Source of the DNA: Methanobacteriales archaeon HGW-Methanobacteriales-1 | GTDB lineage: Archaea; Methanobacteriota; Methanobacteria; Methanobacteriales; Methanobacteriaceae | Assembly: GCA_002839705.1 (NCBI GenBank) | Contig: PGYO01000005.1 | Coordinates: 186,001 to 250,000, forward strand | Direction of reading: 5' to 3' | DNA length: 64,000 bases | Position numbers and translations under genes: made by a program | In this document: positions 37,933-47,022 of the stretch, piece by piece | Layout of the letters: every line of letters starts with the position of its first letter | Numbering within the stretch: the first letter of the stretch is position 1 | Notes under the pieces: generated by a model | Database searches by the model: none | What the model was told of the DNA's origin: nothing | Seen by the model: the letters and a program-made list of their open reading frames with translations, nothing else

Positions 37933-40059
37933 TCAATCATAATTTTTAAATAGATGTTTTAGTTTAGAGAAAAATGATTCTTTTTCAATTTCTTCTTCTT
38001 CATTTACTGAGAAATCGTCATCCATAAAATAATTTTGAGAATCAATTAAATCAATACTTCGAATAACTTTCTCATATTCTCCCATATCATTTATTTTCCT
38101 AGCTTTAACATTGTCATTGAGCATAATATTTAATATATGGATAATTTTTTCCTGTAAGATTGGATTTTCAATAGGAAAAGCAATTTCGACTCTTTTTTCA
38201 GTATTTCTAGTCATTAAATCGCCACTGGATAAATATATTGAAGTATCTTCTCCAGTACCAAAACAATAAATCCTGGCATGTTCTAAGAACCTACCTACAA
38301 TACTAATGACTTCAATATTTTCAGTTTTACCTGCTAAGCCGGGAACTAAACAACAAATACCTCTAACTATTAATTTAATTTTTACACCAGCACGGGAAGC
38401 TTTACTTAACATTTCAATCAATTCTATATCAGTTAAAGAATTCATTTTCATGATAATATTAGCTGGACGATTATTATTGGCCCGTTCAATTTCCCCATTA
38501 ATTTTTTCGATTAATTTAGGTTTTAATCCAAAAGGTGCAACTAATAACTTTTTATACTCGCCATTTAAATTAGAAATTGCCATGTTTTTAAAGAATAACA
38601 TTGCATCTTCACCAATGGCTTGGTTGGTAGTAATAAAACTTAAATCAGTGTATAATTTACAAGTTTTTTCATTATAATTGCCTGTTCCTAATTGAGTAAT
38701 ATATTGAATTTTATTTCTCTCTTTTCGAGTAATTAAACAAACTTTTGAATGCACCTTATACTCTTCAAAACCATACAAAACCCTACATCCTGCTTCTTCT
38801 AATAAACCAGCATAATGAATATTTCTTTCCTCATCAAATCTGGCTCTAAGCTCAATTAAAACAGTTACATCTTTTCCATTTTCACAGGCTTCTAATAAAT
38901 ATTTTATTACTGAGGAAGACCGGGCTAATCTATAAATAGTAATCTGAATAGATATTACATTTTCATCATTCGCTGCCTCTTTTAATAAACTTAAAAAAGG
39001 TTCTATAGACTCATAGGGATAGAAAAGTAAAATATCCTTCCTTTTTAATTGAGAAATAATATTTCCTTCTTTAACAGTTTTCTGTATTTTAGGATAATAA
39101 GGATTAAAGGATAATTTATGGAAAATTAATTCATTTATTTTTTCAACATGATCATATAAATCAAACACATAACCCATATCTAAAGGAGTATTAGAGATTT
39201 GTACTTGATTTTTTTCAATGTTTAACTGATCACATAGAAATTTTGTTAATGCCGGGTCAGAATATTTATAGAATTCTAATCTGATTGGTGCTAAACGAGT
39301 TCTTTTCTTTAAAATTTTTTTCATATAGCCTCTATAATCCTCATCTTCATCTATTTGAGAATTAGATAAAGTAATATCTGCATTTCTAGTAACTGAAACT
39401 ACAGTTTTAAATTCTACGTTATAATTTGAAAAGATTTCATTAACATACTCATATATTACTTTTTCTAATAGAATGAACCTCATTTCATCATTTGGAAAAT
39501 AAATTACCCTGGTTAAAGAGGAAGGGATTGGAATAAGTCCATATAATATTTTGCCCTTATCCTTTATTGTTAACATAACATTCAGGGATTTGTTTAATAA
39601 ATGAGGAAACGGATGGTGGATGTCAATAATTTGGGGAGATAAAACTGGAAAAATATAATTAAAGAAATATTTATTAATAAATTTAGTTTCACTTTTAGTC
39701 AAATCATTAAAATCTAAATCCTGAATACCTTGCTCTTTTAAAAGAGAATGGACAGATTTAAATACATTATCTCTACGTTTATTTAGGAATTTAGTCCGAT
39801 CAAATATGGCATCTAATTGATCTTGCGCATTTAAACCAGTTTTATTATCCACATAATCCTCATTAATAAGTGATAAATCATATAAACTTCCACATCTTAC
39901 CATATAAAATTCATCTAAATTGCTGGTAAAAATTGACACGTATTTTAAACGTTCTAATAAAGGAACAGAACCATCCTCTGCTTCTTCTAAAACTCGATCA
40001 TTAAATCTTAACCAAGATAATTCACGGTTTTGGGTAAAACTATAATCATTCTTGGACAT
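37933..40059 (-). CDS. ppk1: Polyphosphate kinase 1
   Basis: The protein has 708 residues, the normal PPK1 size. The N-terminal domain has NRELSWLRFNDRVLEEAED and SIFTSNLDEFYMVRCGSLYD. The head domain has FYPYESIEPFLSLLKEAAND, IQITIYRLARSSSVIKYLLE and YKVHSKVCLITR, where the His is the autophosphorylated residue, and the final HARIYCFGTGEDTSIYLSSG carries the second conserved His. The enzyme polymerises phosphate from ATP reversibly. It starts inside the 3' end of the exopolyphosphatase gene upstream (14-base overlap), so the two are translationally coupled. Confidence 0.96.
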   Translation of the reverse strand: MSKNDYSFTQNRELSWLRFNDRVLEEAEDGSVPLLERLKYVSIFTSNLDEFYMVRCGSLYDLSLINEDYVDNKTGLNAQDQLDAIFDRTKFLNKRRDNVFKSVHSLLKEQGIQDLDFNDLTKSETKFINKYFFNYIFPVLSPQIIDIHHPFPHLLNKSLNVMLTIKDKGKILYGLIPIPSSLTRVIYFPNDEMRFILLEKVIYEYVNEIFSNYNVEFKTVVSVTRNADITLSNSQIDEDEDYRGYMKKILKKRTRLAPIRLEFYKYSDPALTKFLCDQLNIEKNQVQISNTPLDMGYVFDLYDHVEKINELIFHKLSFNPYYPKIQKTVKEGNIISQLKRKDILLFYPYESIEPFLSLLKEAANDENVISIQITIYRLARSSSVIKYLLEACENGKDVTVLIELRARFDEERNIHYAGLLEEAGCRVLYGFEEYKVHSKVCLITRKERNKIQYITQLGTGNYNEKTCKLYTDLSFITTNQAIGEDAMLFFKNMAISNLNGEYKKLLVAPFGLKPKLIEKINGEIERANNNRPANIIMKMNSLTDIELIEMLSKASRAGVKIKLIVRGICCLVPGLAGKTENIEVISIVGRFLEHARIYCFGTGEDTSIYLSSGDLMTRNTEKRVEIAFPIENPILQEKIIHILNIMLNDNVKARKINDMGEYEKVIRSIDLIDSQNYFMDDDFSVNEEEEIEKESFFSKLKHLFKNYD

Positions 40060-40975
40060 TTTGGCACCTATTTAACACTTTTTTTAATAAATAGCCTTCT
40101 CTAACACTAAATTCACTAATTTGTATTTTTTCACATCCAAAATAAGACGTAATTGATTCAACTATTAATAAAGCAGGGACTAAAGTGTGAATTTTAGATG
40201 GTTTAACCTGTAATATTTTGTAATAAATATCTTTATTATTTAAATTCAATTCATTAAGATTCAATTCGTTTTCTAGTGTTTTTAATAATTTAACATCTAT
40301 TGCATCTGCTTTTTTATTCTGCAAATTTAAATCCACTAATATTTTGGCAATGGCACGAATACTTCCCCCTATACCACACATAAAAGGAATTTTTTCTTCA
40401 TTATTAAGACCACTTTTTTCTAATTCGGAGCATATTCGTTCTTTAATCAAATTACACTCGTTTTTATTAGGTATCATATCTGAAACATAAGCATTATATA
40501 TTTTTAAAGAACCAACAGGAATACTGTATTTTTCCATTATTTTTTTATTCTTAAAAAGTACAATTTCAACACTACCCCCACCTAAATCAATTAGAATCCC
40601 ATTATCCTTTTGAATAGTAGAAATAGATCCACAAAAGCTTAATTTTCCCTCTTCTTCACCGGTTAATACATCAATTTCTATATTTACTTTATCTTTAATA
40701 ATTTGAATAACCTCAGCATGGTTTTCAATATTTCGCAATGAAGCAGTAGAAAAGAAGTACCCTTTTATTTCTAAATAGTCCAAATCCGCTTTCATCTCAT
40801 TAAGAAGAGTTACTAGTTTTTTAATACCTTTATTAGTTAATTTTCCTTTCTTTATATAAAAGACTAAACCTAAATTTTCTTTTTTTGAAAACATGACTCT
40901 TATATCATTATTTTCGCAACGGTAAACATTCAATCTAACTGTGTTTGAACCAATATCCACAATTCCATATAACAT
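40046..40975 (-). CDS. ppx: Exopolyphosphatase (Ppx/GppA family)
   Basis: The protein has 309 residues, the single-domain pair form of the family. The ATPase-like fold motifs are GIVDIGSNTVRLNVYR at the N-terminus, VDVLTGEEEGKLSFCGS-like VLTGEEEGKLS, and NGILIDLGGGSVEIVLF near residue 130. The GCGIGGS-like MCGIGGSIRAIAK follows. It hydrolyses terminal phosphates of polyphosphate. The C-terminal part of longer bacterial Ppx is missing, which is common in the short subfamily. It is the first gene of the operon with ppk1, and a ribosome binding site (agaggttat) precedes it. Confidence 0.9.
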   Translation of the reverse strand: MLYGIVDIGSNTVRLNVYRCENNDIRVMFSKKENLGLVFYIKKGKLTNKGIKKLVTLLNEMKADLDYLEIKGYFFSTASLRNIENHAEVIQIIKDKVNIEIDVLTGEEEGKLSFCGSISTIQKDNGILIDLGGGSVEIVLFKNKKIMEKYSIPVGSLKIYNAYVSDMIPNKNECNLIKERICSELEKSGLNNEEKIPFMCGIGGSIRAIAKILVDLNLQNKKADAIDVKLLKTLENELNLNELNLNNKDIYYKILQVKPSKIHTLVPALLIVESITSYFGCEKIQISEFSVREGYLLKKVLNRCQNVQE

Positions 40976-41109
40976 TAAATAACCTCTTTGAAAAGCAGAG
41001 CATGTTTTTTCATCAAAAATTAATTATGTTACGGAAGATATAAAGATGTTTTTACACAGTGAATTAAGAAAAAGAAAGATGAAAAATGGGAAGAAAGGAG
41101 AGGATATTT

Positions 41110-41580
41110 ATGCAAAAAATAACCCCATTCTTGTGGTTTGATAATCAAGCCGAAGAGGCCATGAATTTCTATGTTTCAGTATTTAAAAATTCAAAGGTCT
41201 TAAGTGTCACTCGATATGGAAAAGAGGGGCAGGGACCTGATGGTGCAGTAATGACTTCTAAGTTCATAATTGAAGGGCAGGAATTTGTAGCACTCAATGG
41301 TGGTCCACAATTCAATTTCTCAGAGGCCATATCTTTTGTCATTAACTGTGAAACCCAGGATGAAATAGATGATTACTGGGAGAAGCTTTCTGAAGAAGGA
41401 GAAGAACAAGGGCCGGGATGGGTCAAAGACAAATATGGAATTTCTTGGCAAGTCGTTCCCACGGTTTTAGAAGAACTGATGAATGCTGAAAATCCTTCTA
41501 AATCTCAAAGAGTCATGAAAGCTATGATGGGAATGTATAAGTTGGATATTGAAAAATTAAGACAGGCCCACGATAAATAA
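41110..41580 (+). CDS. PhnB-like VOC family protein
   Basis: The protein has 156 residues from the ATG after ggagaggatattt. It has the 3-demethylubiquinone methyltransferase/PhnB pattern: [40 protein letters not shown] and [20 protein letters not shown] followed by [16 protein letters not shown]. These are vicinal oxygen chelate proteins of mostly unknown substrate. The upstream start at 41086 lies before the ribosome binding site. It stands alone. Confidence 0.83.
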   Translation: MQKITPFLWFDNQAEEAMNFYVSVFKNSKVLSVTRYGKEGQGPDGAVMTSKFIIEGQEFVALNGGPQFNFSEAISFVINCETQDEIDDYWEKLSEEGEEQGPGWVKDKYGISWQVVPTVLEELMNAENPSKSQRVMKAMMGMYKLDIEKLRQAHDK

Positions 41581-41783
41581 CATTTATTCTCCTTTTTAAA
41601 GGACATAAGACAAAAATACTATTTTTGATGCTTTAAAATTTGCTTTAAGATAATTTTCTATTTATAATATTTTTGCTTAAAACAACCATAACTTTTTATA
41701 TTTTGTTCTACATCTAAGGCATATTGTACTTGTTTTTAAAATTTTAACAACTTTTATTAGCATTTTTATTAATGGTGATTTTT

Positions 41784-43151
41784 ATGGATAATGATAATTA
41801 TGATGTAGTGGTGATTGGGGCAGGGATAAGTGGGCTATTAGCAGCTCTGGCTCTCTCAAAAGAAGGTAAATCCGTATTAATTCTGGAACAGGAGGAAAAT
41901 ATTGGGGGAGTGTGTCGATCCTATGATGTGGGTGGATATAGAATAGATACTGGGCCTCATGCCATCACTCGTCTGGAGCGTGGGCCTTTAAAAGAGCTGA
42001 TGGACAGATATTTTGATGTTATTCCTCAATTTGTTCCTTTTGGGAAGTATAATGTTAGAATAGGAAATGAAGTAAAACCATTCCCTTGGAATATTAATTC
42101 TTGGCTCACATTTGGTTTGATTCCTAAAACCGATCGTTTATTGATAATGAAATCATTGTTCAATACTCTTTATCTGCTAAATGCTGGTAAAAATTTGTCA
42201 GATATTTCTATACAAGAACTGATTCCAGAAAATATTTCTTCTACCACTAGAAGGTTTTTAGATTGGATCTGTTATTTTTTAGTAGGAACCTCTATTGAAA
42301 ACACGGCTATTTCTCGTTTTATAGATAATAAAACTAATAAAGGAAGCCCAATTAAATATATAGGTAGTTTATATGATCTTTTTGTTACAGAAGGTGCTCA
42401 AGATCAGGGTTATCCCAAGGGTGGTCTTCAGTCTATTATTAACTCTATTTTAATATCTTTTCCAAAAAATGTGAAAATTAACACTAGTGAAGAAGTGGTA
42501 AAGATTCAGTGTAGTGAAAAAGTTGAAAAGGTCATTACCAATAAAAATTCTTATAACTGCAATACTGTTGTTTATTCTGGATTTGCTTCTGACTTACCGT
42601 ATTTAATTGATGATTTACCTTATGAATATGCTCAGAATTTAAATAAAATTAAAAAAGTTAATTCATTGACTATTTGGTTAGGTTTAAATAAAAAAATCTT
42701 TGAGAATTATGGCTCGGAAATGTGGATTGATTCAGATCCTTATGCCTGGATGGTTCCTGTGTCGAATTTTGACTCTTCTATGGCTCCTAAAGGAAATCAA
42801 CTTGTTGGATTTGCTTTTACTATCCCTGAGCACTATGATACCATGGAAATTCGAAAAAAAGCATTAGATTCCATAATAAAAATTCAACCAGATATTGAAA
42901 AGCATATTGAAATGATTCATTATCAGGATTTAATTCCTGAAAAGGCTGCATGGGACATTAATTCTGGTTTTGGGGATGTAGAAACTCCTATTAATAATTT
43001 GTATTGTGTAGGTACCGACACTGAAAAAAGAAGCGCAGGAGTCAGCAGAGCGGCTTATTCTGTCTTGAGATGTTTGGAAATCATGGAATCTGAGGGAAAT
43101 ATCAATCAATTCCAGATATTCAATGAAAAATTGGAGTTAGCTGCTAAATAA
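41784..43151 (+). CDS. FAD-dependent amine oxidase/phytoene desaturase-like protein
   Basis: The protein has 455 residues from the ATG preceded by aatggtgatttt. The Rossmann FAD-binding motif VVVIGAGISGLLAALALSKE opens the protein, then EQEENIGGVCRSYDVGGYRI as in phytoene desaturases and protoporphyrinogen oxidases. The C-terminal FAD segment NNLYCVGTDTEKRSAGVSRA is the family's ending. It may oxidise isoprenoid or tetrapyrrole substrates; the neighbouring genes do not resolve this. An upstream in-frame ATG at 41772 precedes the ribosome binding site. Confidence 0.8.
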   Translation: MDNDNYDVVVIGAGISGLLAALALSKEGKSVLILEQEENIGGVCRSYDVGGYRIDTGPHAITRLERGPLKELMDRYFDVIPQFVPFGKYNVRIGNEVKPFPWNINSWLTFGLIPKTDRLLIMKSLFNTLYLLNAGKNLSDISIQELIPENISSTTRRFLDWICYFLVGTSIENTAISRFIDNKTNKGSPIKYIGSLYDLFVTEGAQDQGYPKGGLQSIINSILISFPKNVKINTSEEVVKIQCSEKVEKVITNKNSYNCNTVVYSGFASDLPYLIDDLPYEYAQNLNKIKKVNSLTIWLGLNKKIFENYGSEMWIDSDPYAWMVPVSNFDSSMAPKGNQLVGFAFTIPEHYDTMEIRKKALDSIIKIQPDIEKHIEMIHYQDLIPEKAAWDINSGFGDVETPINNLYCVGTDTEKRSAGVSRAAYSVLRCLEIMESEGNINQFQIFNEKLELAAK

Positions 43152-43205
43152 TTTCTAACTATTTTTCTTTTATTTCTTAATAATTAAAAAAATTTTTAAA
43201 ATCAC

Positions 43206-43439
43206 TTGATTCACATTTTATTTTTTTATTTGTTAGTTTCAAAAGTTACATATAAAAGTAAACTATTTCTATTTTTAAATCAATATAGTAAGAAGATAAA
43301 GCATTGGTACCGGAATTATTCTTTACTTTATGCTGAATATGATCGGAATCTTTTGCACATAGAAAACAAGGAAAAGTCGATTTTATTGAAAAAGAAGATA
43401 AATAACAATAAAAAAATCAGAATTCTTGATATTCTTTAA
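43206..43439 (+). CDS. Questionable small hypothetical protein
   Basis: A frame of 77 residues starts with TTG, has a hydrophobic first 30 residues, then charged sequence (HWYRNYSLLYAEYDRNLLHI and Lys-rich end). No ribosome binding site stands before the start and the A/T richness favours chance frames. The YSLLYAEYDRNL portion looks more protein-like than the rest, so it could be a remnant. It sits in the 358-base spacer between the desaturase-like and transglutaminase-like genes. Confidence 0.25.
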   Translation: MIHILFFYLLVSKVTYKSKLFLFLNQYSKKIKHWYRNYSLLYAEYDRNLLHIENKEKSILLKKKINNNKKIRILDIL

Positions 43440-43509
43440 ATGGCGTTTATCTCTTTTTCTATTCGGTAAAGACTTCATAATAACAGTTTACTAACTATAA
43501 CAACTAATC

Positions 43510-44106
43510 GTGATTAAATTGAAATTAATACCTGAAAAAGAAGATAAACTTGAGTATATTCTATATTCTCCAATAATTGATCACAATAACAAATTAATTC
43601 AGAAAAAGGCCAGAAATTTAACTAAATATTCTTCTGATGAAGTTGAAAAGGCCAAAATAATATATGAATTTGTAAGGGATGAAATTAGTCATTCTTCAGA
43701 TATTAATAGCAATGATGTTGTTTACAAAGCTTCAGACGTTTTAAAAGAGAGACATGGTCTTTGCTTTGGTAAATCTCATTTATTGGCGGCACTCTTGCGA
43801 TGTGAAAATATTCCTACTGGTTTCTGTTATCAAAAATTATCTACCAAATTTGGAAAGATATTCCATGGTTTAAATGGAGTTTTTCTTGATGAAAAATGGT
43901 TCAGATTGGATGCACGAGGCAATACTGGTGAAATAAATGCTCAATTTTCATTAAATGAAGAAAAATTAGCTTATATTCCTCAAGAAGAAATAGGGGATGT
44001 TGATTATCATTATATTTATTCAAATCCTTGTCATGAAATAATTGAAATACTTCAAATCAATTCTAATTTGGATGAGGCTATAAATCAGATAATTGATTTA
44101 ATATAA
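43510..44106 (+). CDS. Transglutaminase-like cysteine protease-fold protein
   Basis: The protein has 198 residues from a GTG start; a TTG three codons later is also possible since neither has a strong binding site. The catalytic triad is visible: Cys in LKERHGLCFGKSHLLAALLR (near residue 95), His in FHGLNGVFLDEKW and Asp in FRLDARGNTG. This arrangement is the transglutaminase-like superfamily, whose prokaryotic members include proteases and amidases. No signal peptide is seen, so it acts in the cytoplasm. A methyltransferase gene follows 69 bases downstream. Confidence 0.78.
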   Translation: MIKLKLIPEKEDKLEYILYSPIIDHNNKLIQKKARNLTKYSSDEVEKAKIIYEFVRDEISHSSDINSNDVVYKASDVLKERHGLCFGKSHLLAALLRCENIPTGFCYQKLSTKFGKIFHGLNGVFLDEKWFRLDARGNTGEINAQFSLNEEKLAYIPQEEIGDVDYHYIYSNPCHEIIEILQINSNLDEAINQIIDLI

Positions 44107-44175
44107 TTTATATTTAGGACTTATTTTTATTTATTATGATAAATAATAATTATTTTGAAATTTAAGGTGAAATTA

Positions 44176-44976
44176 ATGAAAAATTATGTGCATGGTTATT
44201 CTAAGCGAGAATCAGAACGTCTGGAAGATCAGGCCGATACACTCTCGGAAATACTTCATCATGATACTTTTTTCCCTACAGGAAGCAAAGTTTTAGAGGC
44301 AGGATGTGGTGTAGGTGCCCAAACAGTTATAATAGCTAAAAACAGTCCAGATGCGAGTATAACCTCTATTGACATTTCAAAAGAATCATTAAATGCTGCA
44401 AAAAATTTAATTGAAAAAGAAGGAATTAAAAATGTCCAGCTTAAACAGGCAGATATAATGGAACTACCCTTTGAAAAAGAGAGTTTTGACCATATCTTTA
44501 TTTGTTTTGTTTTAGAACACCTTTTAGATCCAGTAATCGCCCTCAAAGAGCTTAAAAAATATTTAAAAAAAGGAGGCTCTATTACGGTTATTGAAGGTGA
44601 TCATGGGTCCTGCTATTTCCATCCAGAAACTGAGGAATCCTTAATGGCCTGGAATTCTTTAATCAAGGCTCAAGAGGATTTGGGTGGTGATCCTATGATT
44701 GGAAGACGAATTTATCCACTCTTAGAAGATGCAGGATTTAAAGATGTTCATGTAACTCCCCGAGTGGTTTATGTAGATGGGAGCAAGCCGGAAATGGTGG
44801 ATGGTTTCATAAAAAAGACTATAATTGCTATGGTGGAAGGTGTGAAAAACCAGGCTATTGATTCTGGTCTGATAAATCATGGCCAATGGGAAAAAGGAAT
44901 AGATGATCTATATAAATCTGCCCAAAAGGATGGAACATTCTTTTACAACTTCTTTAAAGGGTCTGGAATAAAATAA
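44176..44976 (+). CDS. Class I SAM-dependent methyltransferase
   Basis: The protein has 266 residues from the ATG preceded by aaggtgaaatta. SAM-binding motifs are GSKVLEAGCGVGAQTVIIAK, ASITSIDISKESLNAAKNLI and DHIFICFVLEHLLDPVIALK. A C-terminal extension of about 110 residues contains HGSCYFHPETEESLMAWNSL and could define substrate choice. An upstream in-frame TTG start at 44155 lies inside the ribosome binding region. It may share transcription with the transglutaminase-like gene. Confidence 0.88.
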   Translation: MKNYVHGYSKRESERLEDQADTLSEILHHDTFFPTGSKVLEAGCGVGAQTVIIAKNSPDASITSIDISKESLNAAKNLIEKEGIKNVQLKQADIMELPFEKESFDHIFICFVLEHLLDPVIALKELKKYLKKGGSITVIEGDHGSCYFHPETEESLMAWNSLIKAQEDLGGDPMIGRRIYPLLEDAGFKDVHVTPRVVYVDGSKPEMVDGFIKKTIIAMVEGVKNQAIDSGLINHGQWEKGIDDLYKSAQKDGTFFYNFFKGSGIK

Positions 44977-45115
44977 TTTTAAGAAAGTTAATTTTAAAAA
45001 GTTTTCTTTTTTGATAAATCTTTTTCATTTTATATACAATTATTATCTATTTTTATGCATAAGAATAATTACCTAATGGAGAATATGTCTAAATAAGGAA
45101 AAACTGTGTGATAAT

Positions 45116-45715
45116 ATGAAAATATCTGTTATTTTGGCCCACCCACATAAGAAAAGTTTCAACTATGCTATTTATGAAACTGTTTTAAAAACTCTCAAAA
45201 AGAATGGGCATGATGTAAGGGCCCATGACTTATATTATGAAAAATTTAATCCCTTGTTAGAAGGTTTTGAACTGGTTAATGGTGAAACATCTGATTGGAG
45301 AATAATTCGACATAGAAAAGAGATTAAAGAGGCAGATGGGATTATAGTCATCCACCCCAACTGGTGGGGCCAGCCACCTGCTATTTTAAAAGGATGGCTT
45401 GATCGTGTACTTCGCTCTGGAGTGGCCTATGAGTTTGATGAGGACGATGATGGTTCTGGAGTTCCTAATGGCCTTTTAAAAGCAAAAGTGGCTATGGTAT
45501 TTAATACTTCTAATACTCCTGAAGAAAGGGAAAATGAAGTGTTTGGTGATCCACTAGAACGGGTATGGAAGGACTGTGTTTTTGATTTCTGCGGGATTAA
45601 GAACTTTCAGCGACGAATGTTCCGGGTGATGGCCAGTAGTCCTCTGAAGGAAAGAGAAAAATGGTTAGATGAAGTGGAGAAAGTAGTTAATAATTATTTT
45701 CCGGAAAATTTATAG
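45116..45715 (+). CDS. NAD(P)H dehydrogenase (quinone)-like flavodoxin-fold protein
   Basis: The protein has 199 residues. The flavin phosphate motif is ILAHPHKKSFNYAIYETVLK at the N-terminus, and IVIHPNWWGQPPAILKGWLD then RVLRSGVAYEF around residues 80-110 match the KefF/MdaB/NQO1-type family. These enzymes reduce quinones or act as cytosolic partners of Kef channels. It stands alone and adds to the many flavoproteins in the window. Ribosome binding site gtgataat lies near its start. Confidence 0.87.
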   Translation: MKISVILAHPHKKSFNYAIYETVLKTLKKNGHDVRAHDLYYEKFNPLLEGFELVNGETSDWRIIRHRKEIKEADGIIVIHPNWWGQPPAILKGWLDRVLRSGVAYEFDEDDDGSGVPNGLLKAKVAMVFNTSNTPEERENEVFGDPLERVWKDCVFDFCGIKNFQRRMFRVMASSPLKEREKWLDEVEKVVNNYFPENL

Positions 45716-45859
45716 ATTAATTATTATTTAAAAATTAGTATTGGTATAGAATAAATATTAAAATGCTAATATTTCAAATGAGTTATAAATATTGATTAAA
45801 TTCAATAATAATGTTTGAAATACCCTAAAATCCCAAAAATAATGTTGAAAATGATGAAT

Positions 45860-46150
45860 TTATTTCCTTCTTCTTTTAAATTCATCTAAAAGTTCATCTA
45901 GTTCTATCCCTTTATAAACCAGCAGTAATAATGTGTGAAAAATCAAATCGGCCGATTCATATACTAAATTATCATTATTTTTAGATGCAATGATGACTTC
46001 TGCTGATTCTTCCCCTATTTTTTCCAGTATTTTGTCTTCCGCAGCTTTTTTATCATCTTGCATTATTTTTGAGGTGTAGGAATCAATGGGATCATCTCTA
46101 CGTTTTTCTAAAATCTGGTATATTTCTCGTATTATATCTTCATTAGCCAT
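45860..46150 (-). CDS. hisE: Phosphoribosyl-ATP diphosphatase
   Basis: The protein has 96 residues, normal for HisE. It hydrolyses phosphoribosyl-ATP in histidine synthesis. The signature [20 protein letters not shown] with the metal-binding Glu and Asp of the MazG fold, plus [20 protein letters not shown], are clear. The gene overlaps the end of the CBS/ParB-like gene by 8 bases, so it is translated with it. Most other his genes are not in the window. Confidence 0.95.
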   Translation of the reverse strand: MANEDIIREIYQILEKRRDDPIDSYTSKIMQDDKKAAEDKILEKIGEESAEVIIASKNNDNLVYESADLIFHTLLLLVYKGIELDELLDEFKRRRK

Positions 46151-46946
46151 TTTTTTTCCTCTTTTTATCTCTCATACTGCGAGTAATGGCTATCAGGGGA
46201 TGCTGAGCATCATCTATGATTTCTATATCGTCAAAAGAAAATATTCCATTTAAATCGGCTGTTTTTTCCATGCCCAGTTTTAATTCCTGTTGTAAATCAA
46301 TAACATAGGAATCTATTTCCTGACATCCTAAGGTACGAGCTGCAACGGTTCGGTGGTGCCCATCAACAAGTACAAAACGTTCACCGGTCTTTACTACAAT
46401 TGTAGGTTCTGCTAAGCCCCTTTTTAGTTCATATGTTCTTCCTTGGAGCTCGTCTGCGTATACTTTATCTTGAGTTGGCCTAAGACGCTGTGTAGGGACT
46501 TTCATCCGCTTTACTTCAGTTTTAATCCCATAAAGTTGTTCAAGGGTCTTTTTGAAGTAATTAACTTTCATGGGTGTTGATCTTTCAATGTGAGATCTTA
46601 CTATGTCGGTATTAGTTATAATTCCCACTAAGGTACCTTTTTTATCAATAACTGGCAATCTAGATATTCCCATTCGGAACATAACTCTTGCAGCGTCATT
46701 AATGGACATATCTCGATCAGCTACCACTACATTGGTAGACATTATGTCGTGCACTAATTTTTGCCTGTCTTTTAATAAAAGGTCAAAGGCAGTGACCATT
46801 CCAATAACCGCCCCATTTTTTTTCACGGGGAATCCATCGTGACCACTATCTTTCATAAGTTGAATTATATCTTCATTTGGAGTTTCTGGAGGAACTGTAA
46901 TAACTTCTTTTGTCATATAATCTTTAACTAAAGGTTTATTGCTCAT
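46143..46946 (-). CDS. CBS-pair and ParB-like (SerK-related) protein
   Basis: The protein has 267 residues. Residues 1-122 form a CBS pair: [60 protein letters not shown] and [20 protein letters not shown]. After a linker rich in basic residues, residues about 160-240 show a ParB/sulfiredoxin-like fold with [19 protein letters not shown]. The DGHHR motif occurs in the ADP-dependent serine kinase SerK of archaea. The protein could be an amino-acid kinase controlled by nucleotides, or a DNA-binding ParB-like regulator. It overlaps hisE and lies 76 bases after gatB on the same strand. Confidence 0.85.
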   Translation of the reverse strand: MSNKPLVKDYMTKEVITVPPETPNEDIIQLMKDSGHDGFPVKKNGAVIGMVTAFDLLLKDRQKLVHDIMSTNVVVADRDMSINDAARVMFRMGISRLPVIDKKGTLVGIITNTDIVRSHIERSTPMKVNYFKKTLEQLYGIKTEVKRMKVPTQRLRPTQDKVYADELQGRTYELKRGLAEPTIVVKTGERFVLVDGHHRTVAARTLGCQEIDSYVIDLQQELKLGMEKTADLNGIFSFDDIEIIDDAQHPLIAITRSMRDKKRKKNG

Positions 46947-47022
46947 ATTACTCCTCCATTATACATATTCTACCTTTTTTCACATCAAATTTTTTAGTAT
47001 TTGGAACGACTAAAGCGAAAAA

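Noticed and set aside
43206-43439. Treating the 77-residue frame as a firm gene
   Set aside because: Its TTG start lacks a ribosome binding site and its composition matches the A/T background; kept only as a low-confidence entry.
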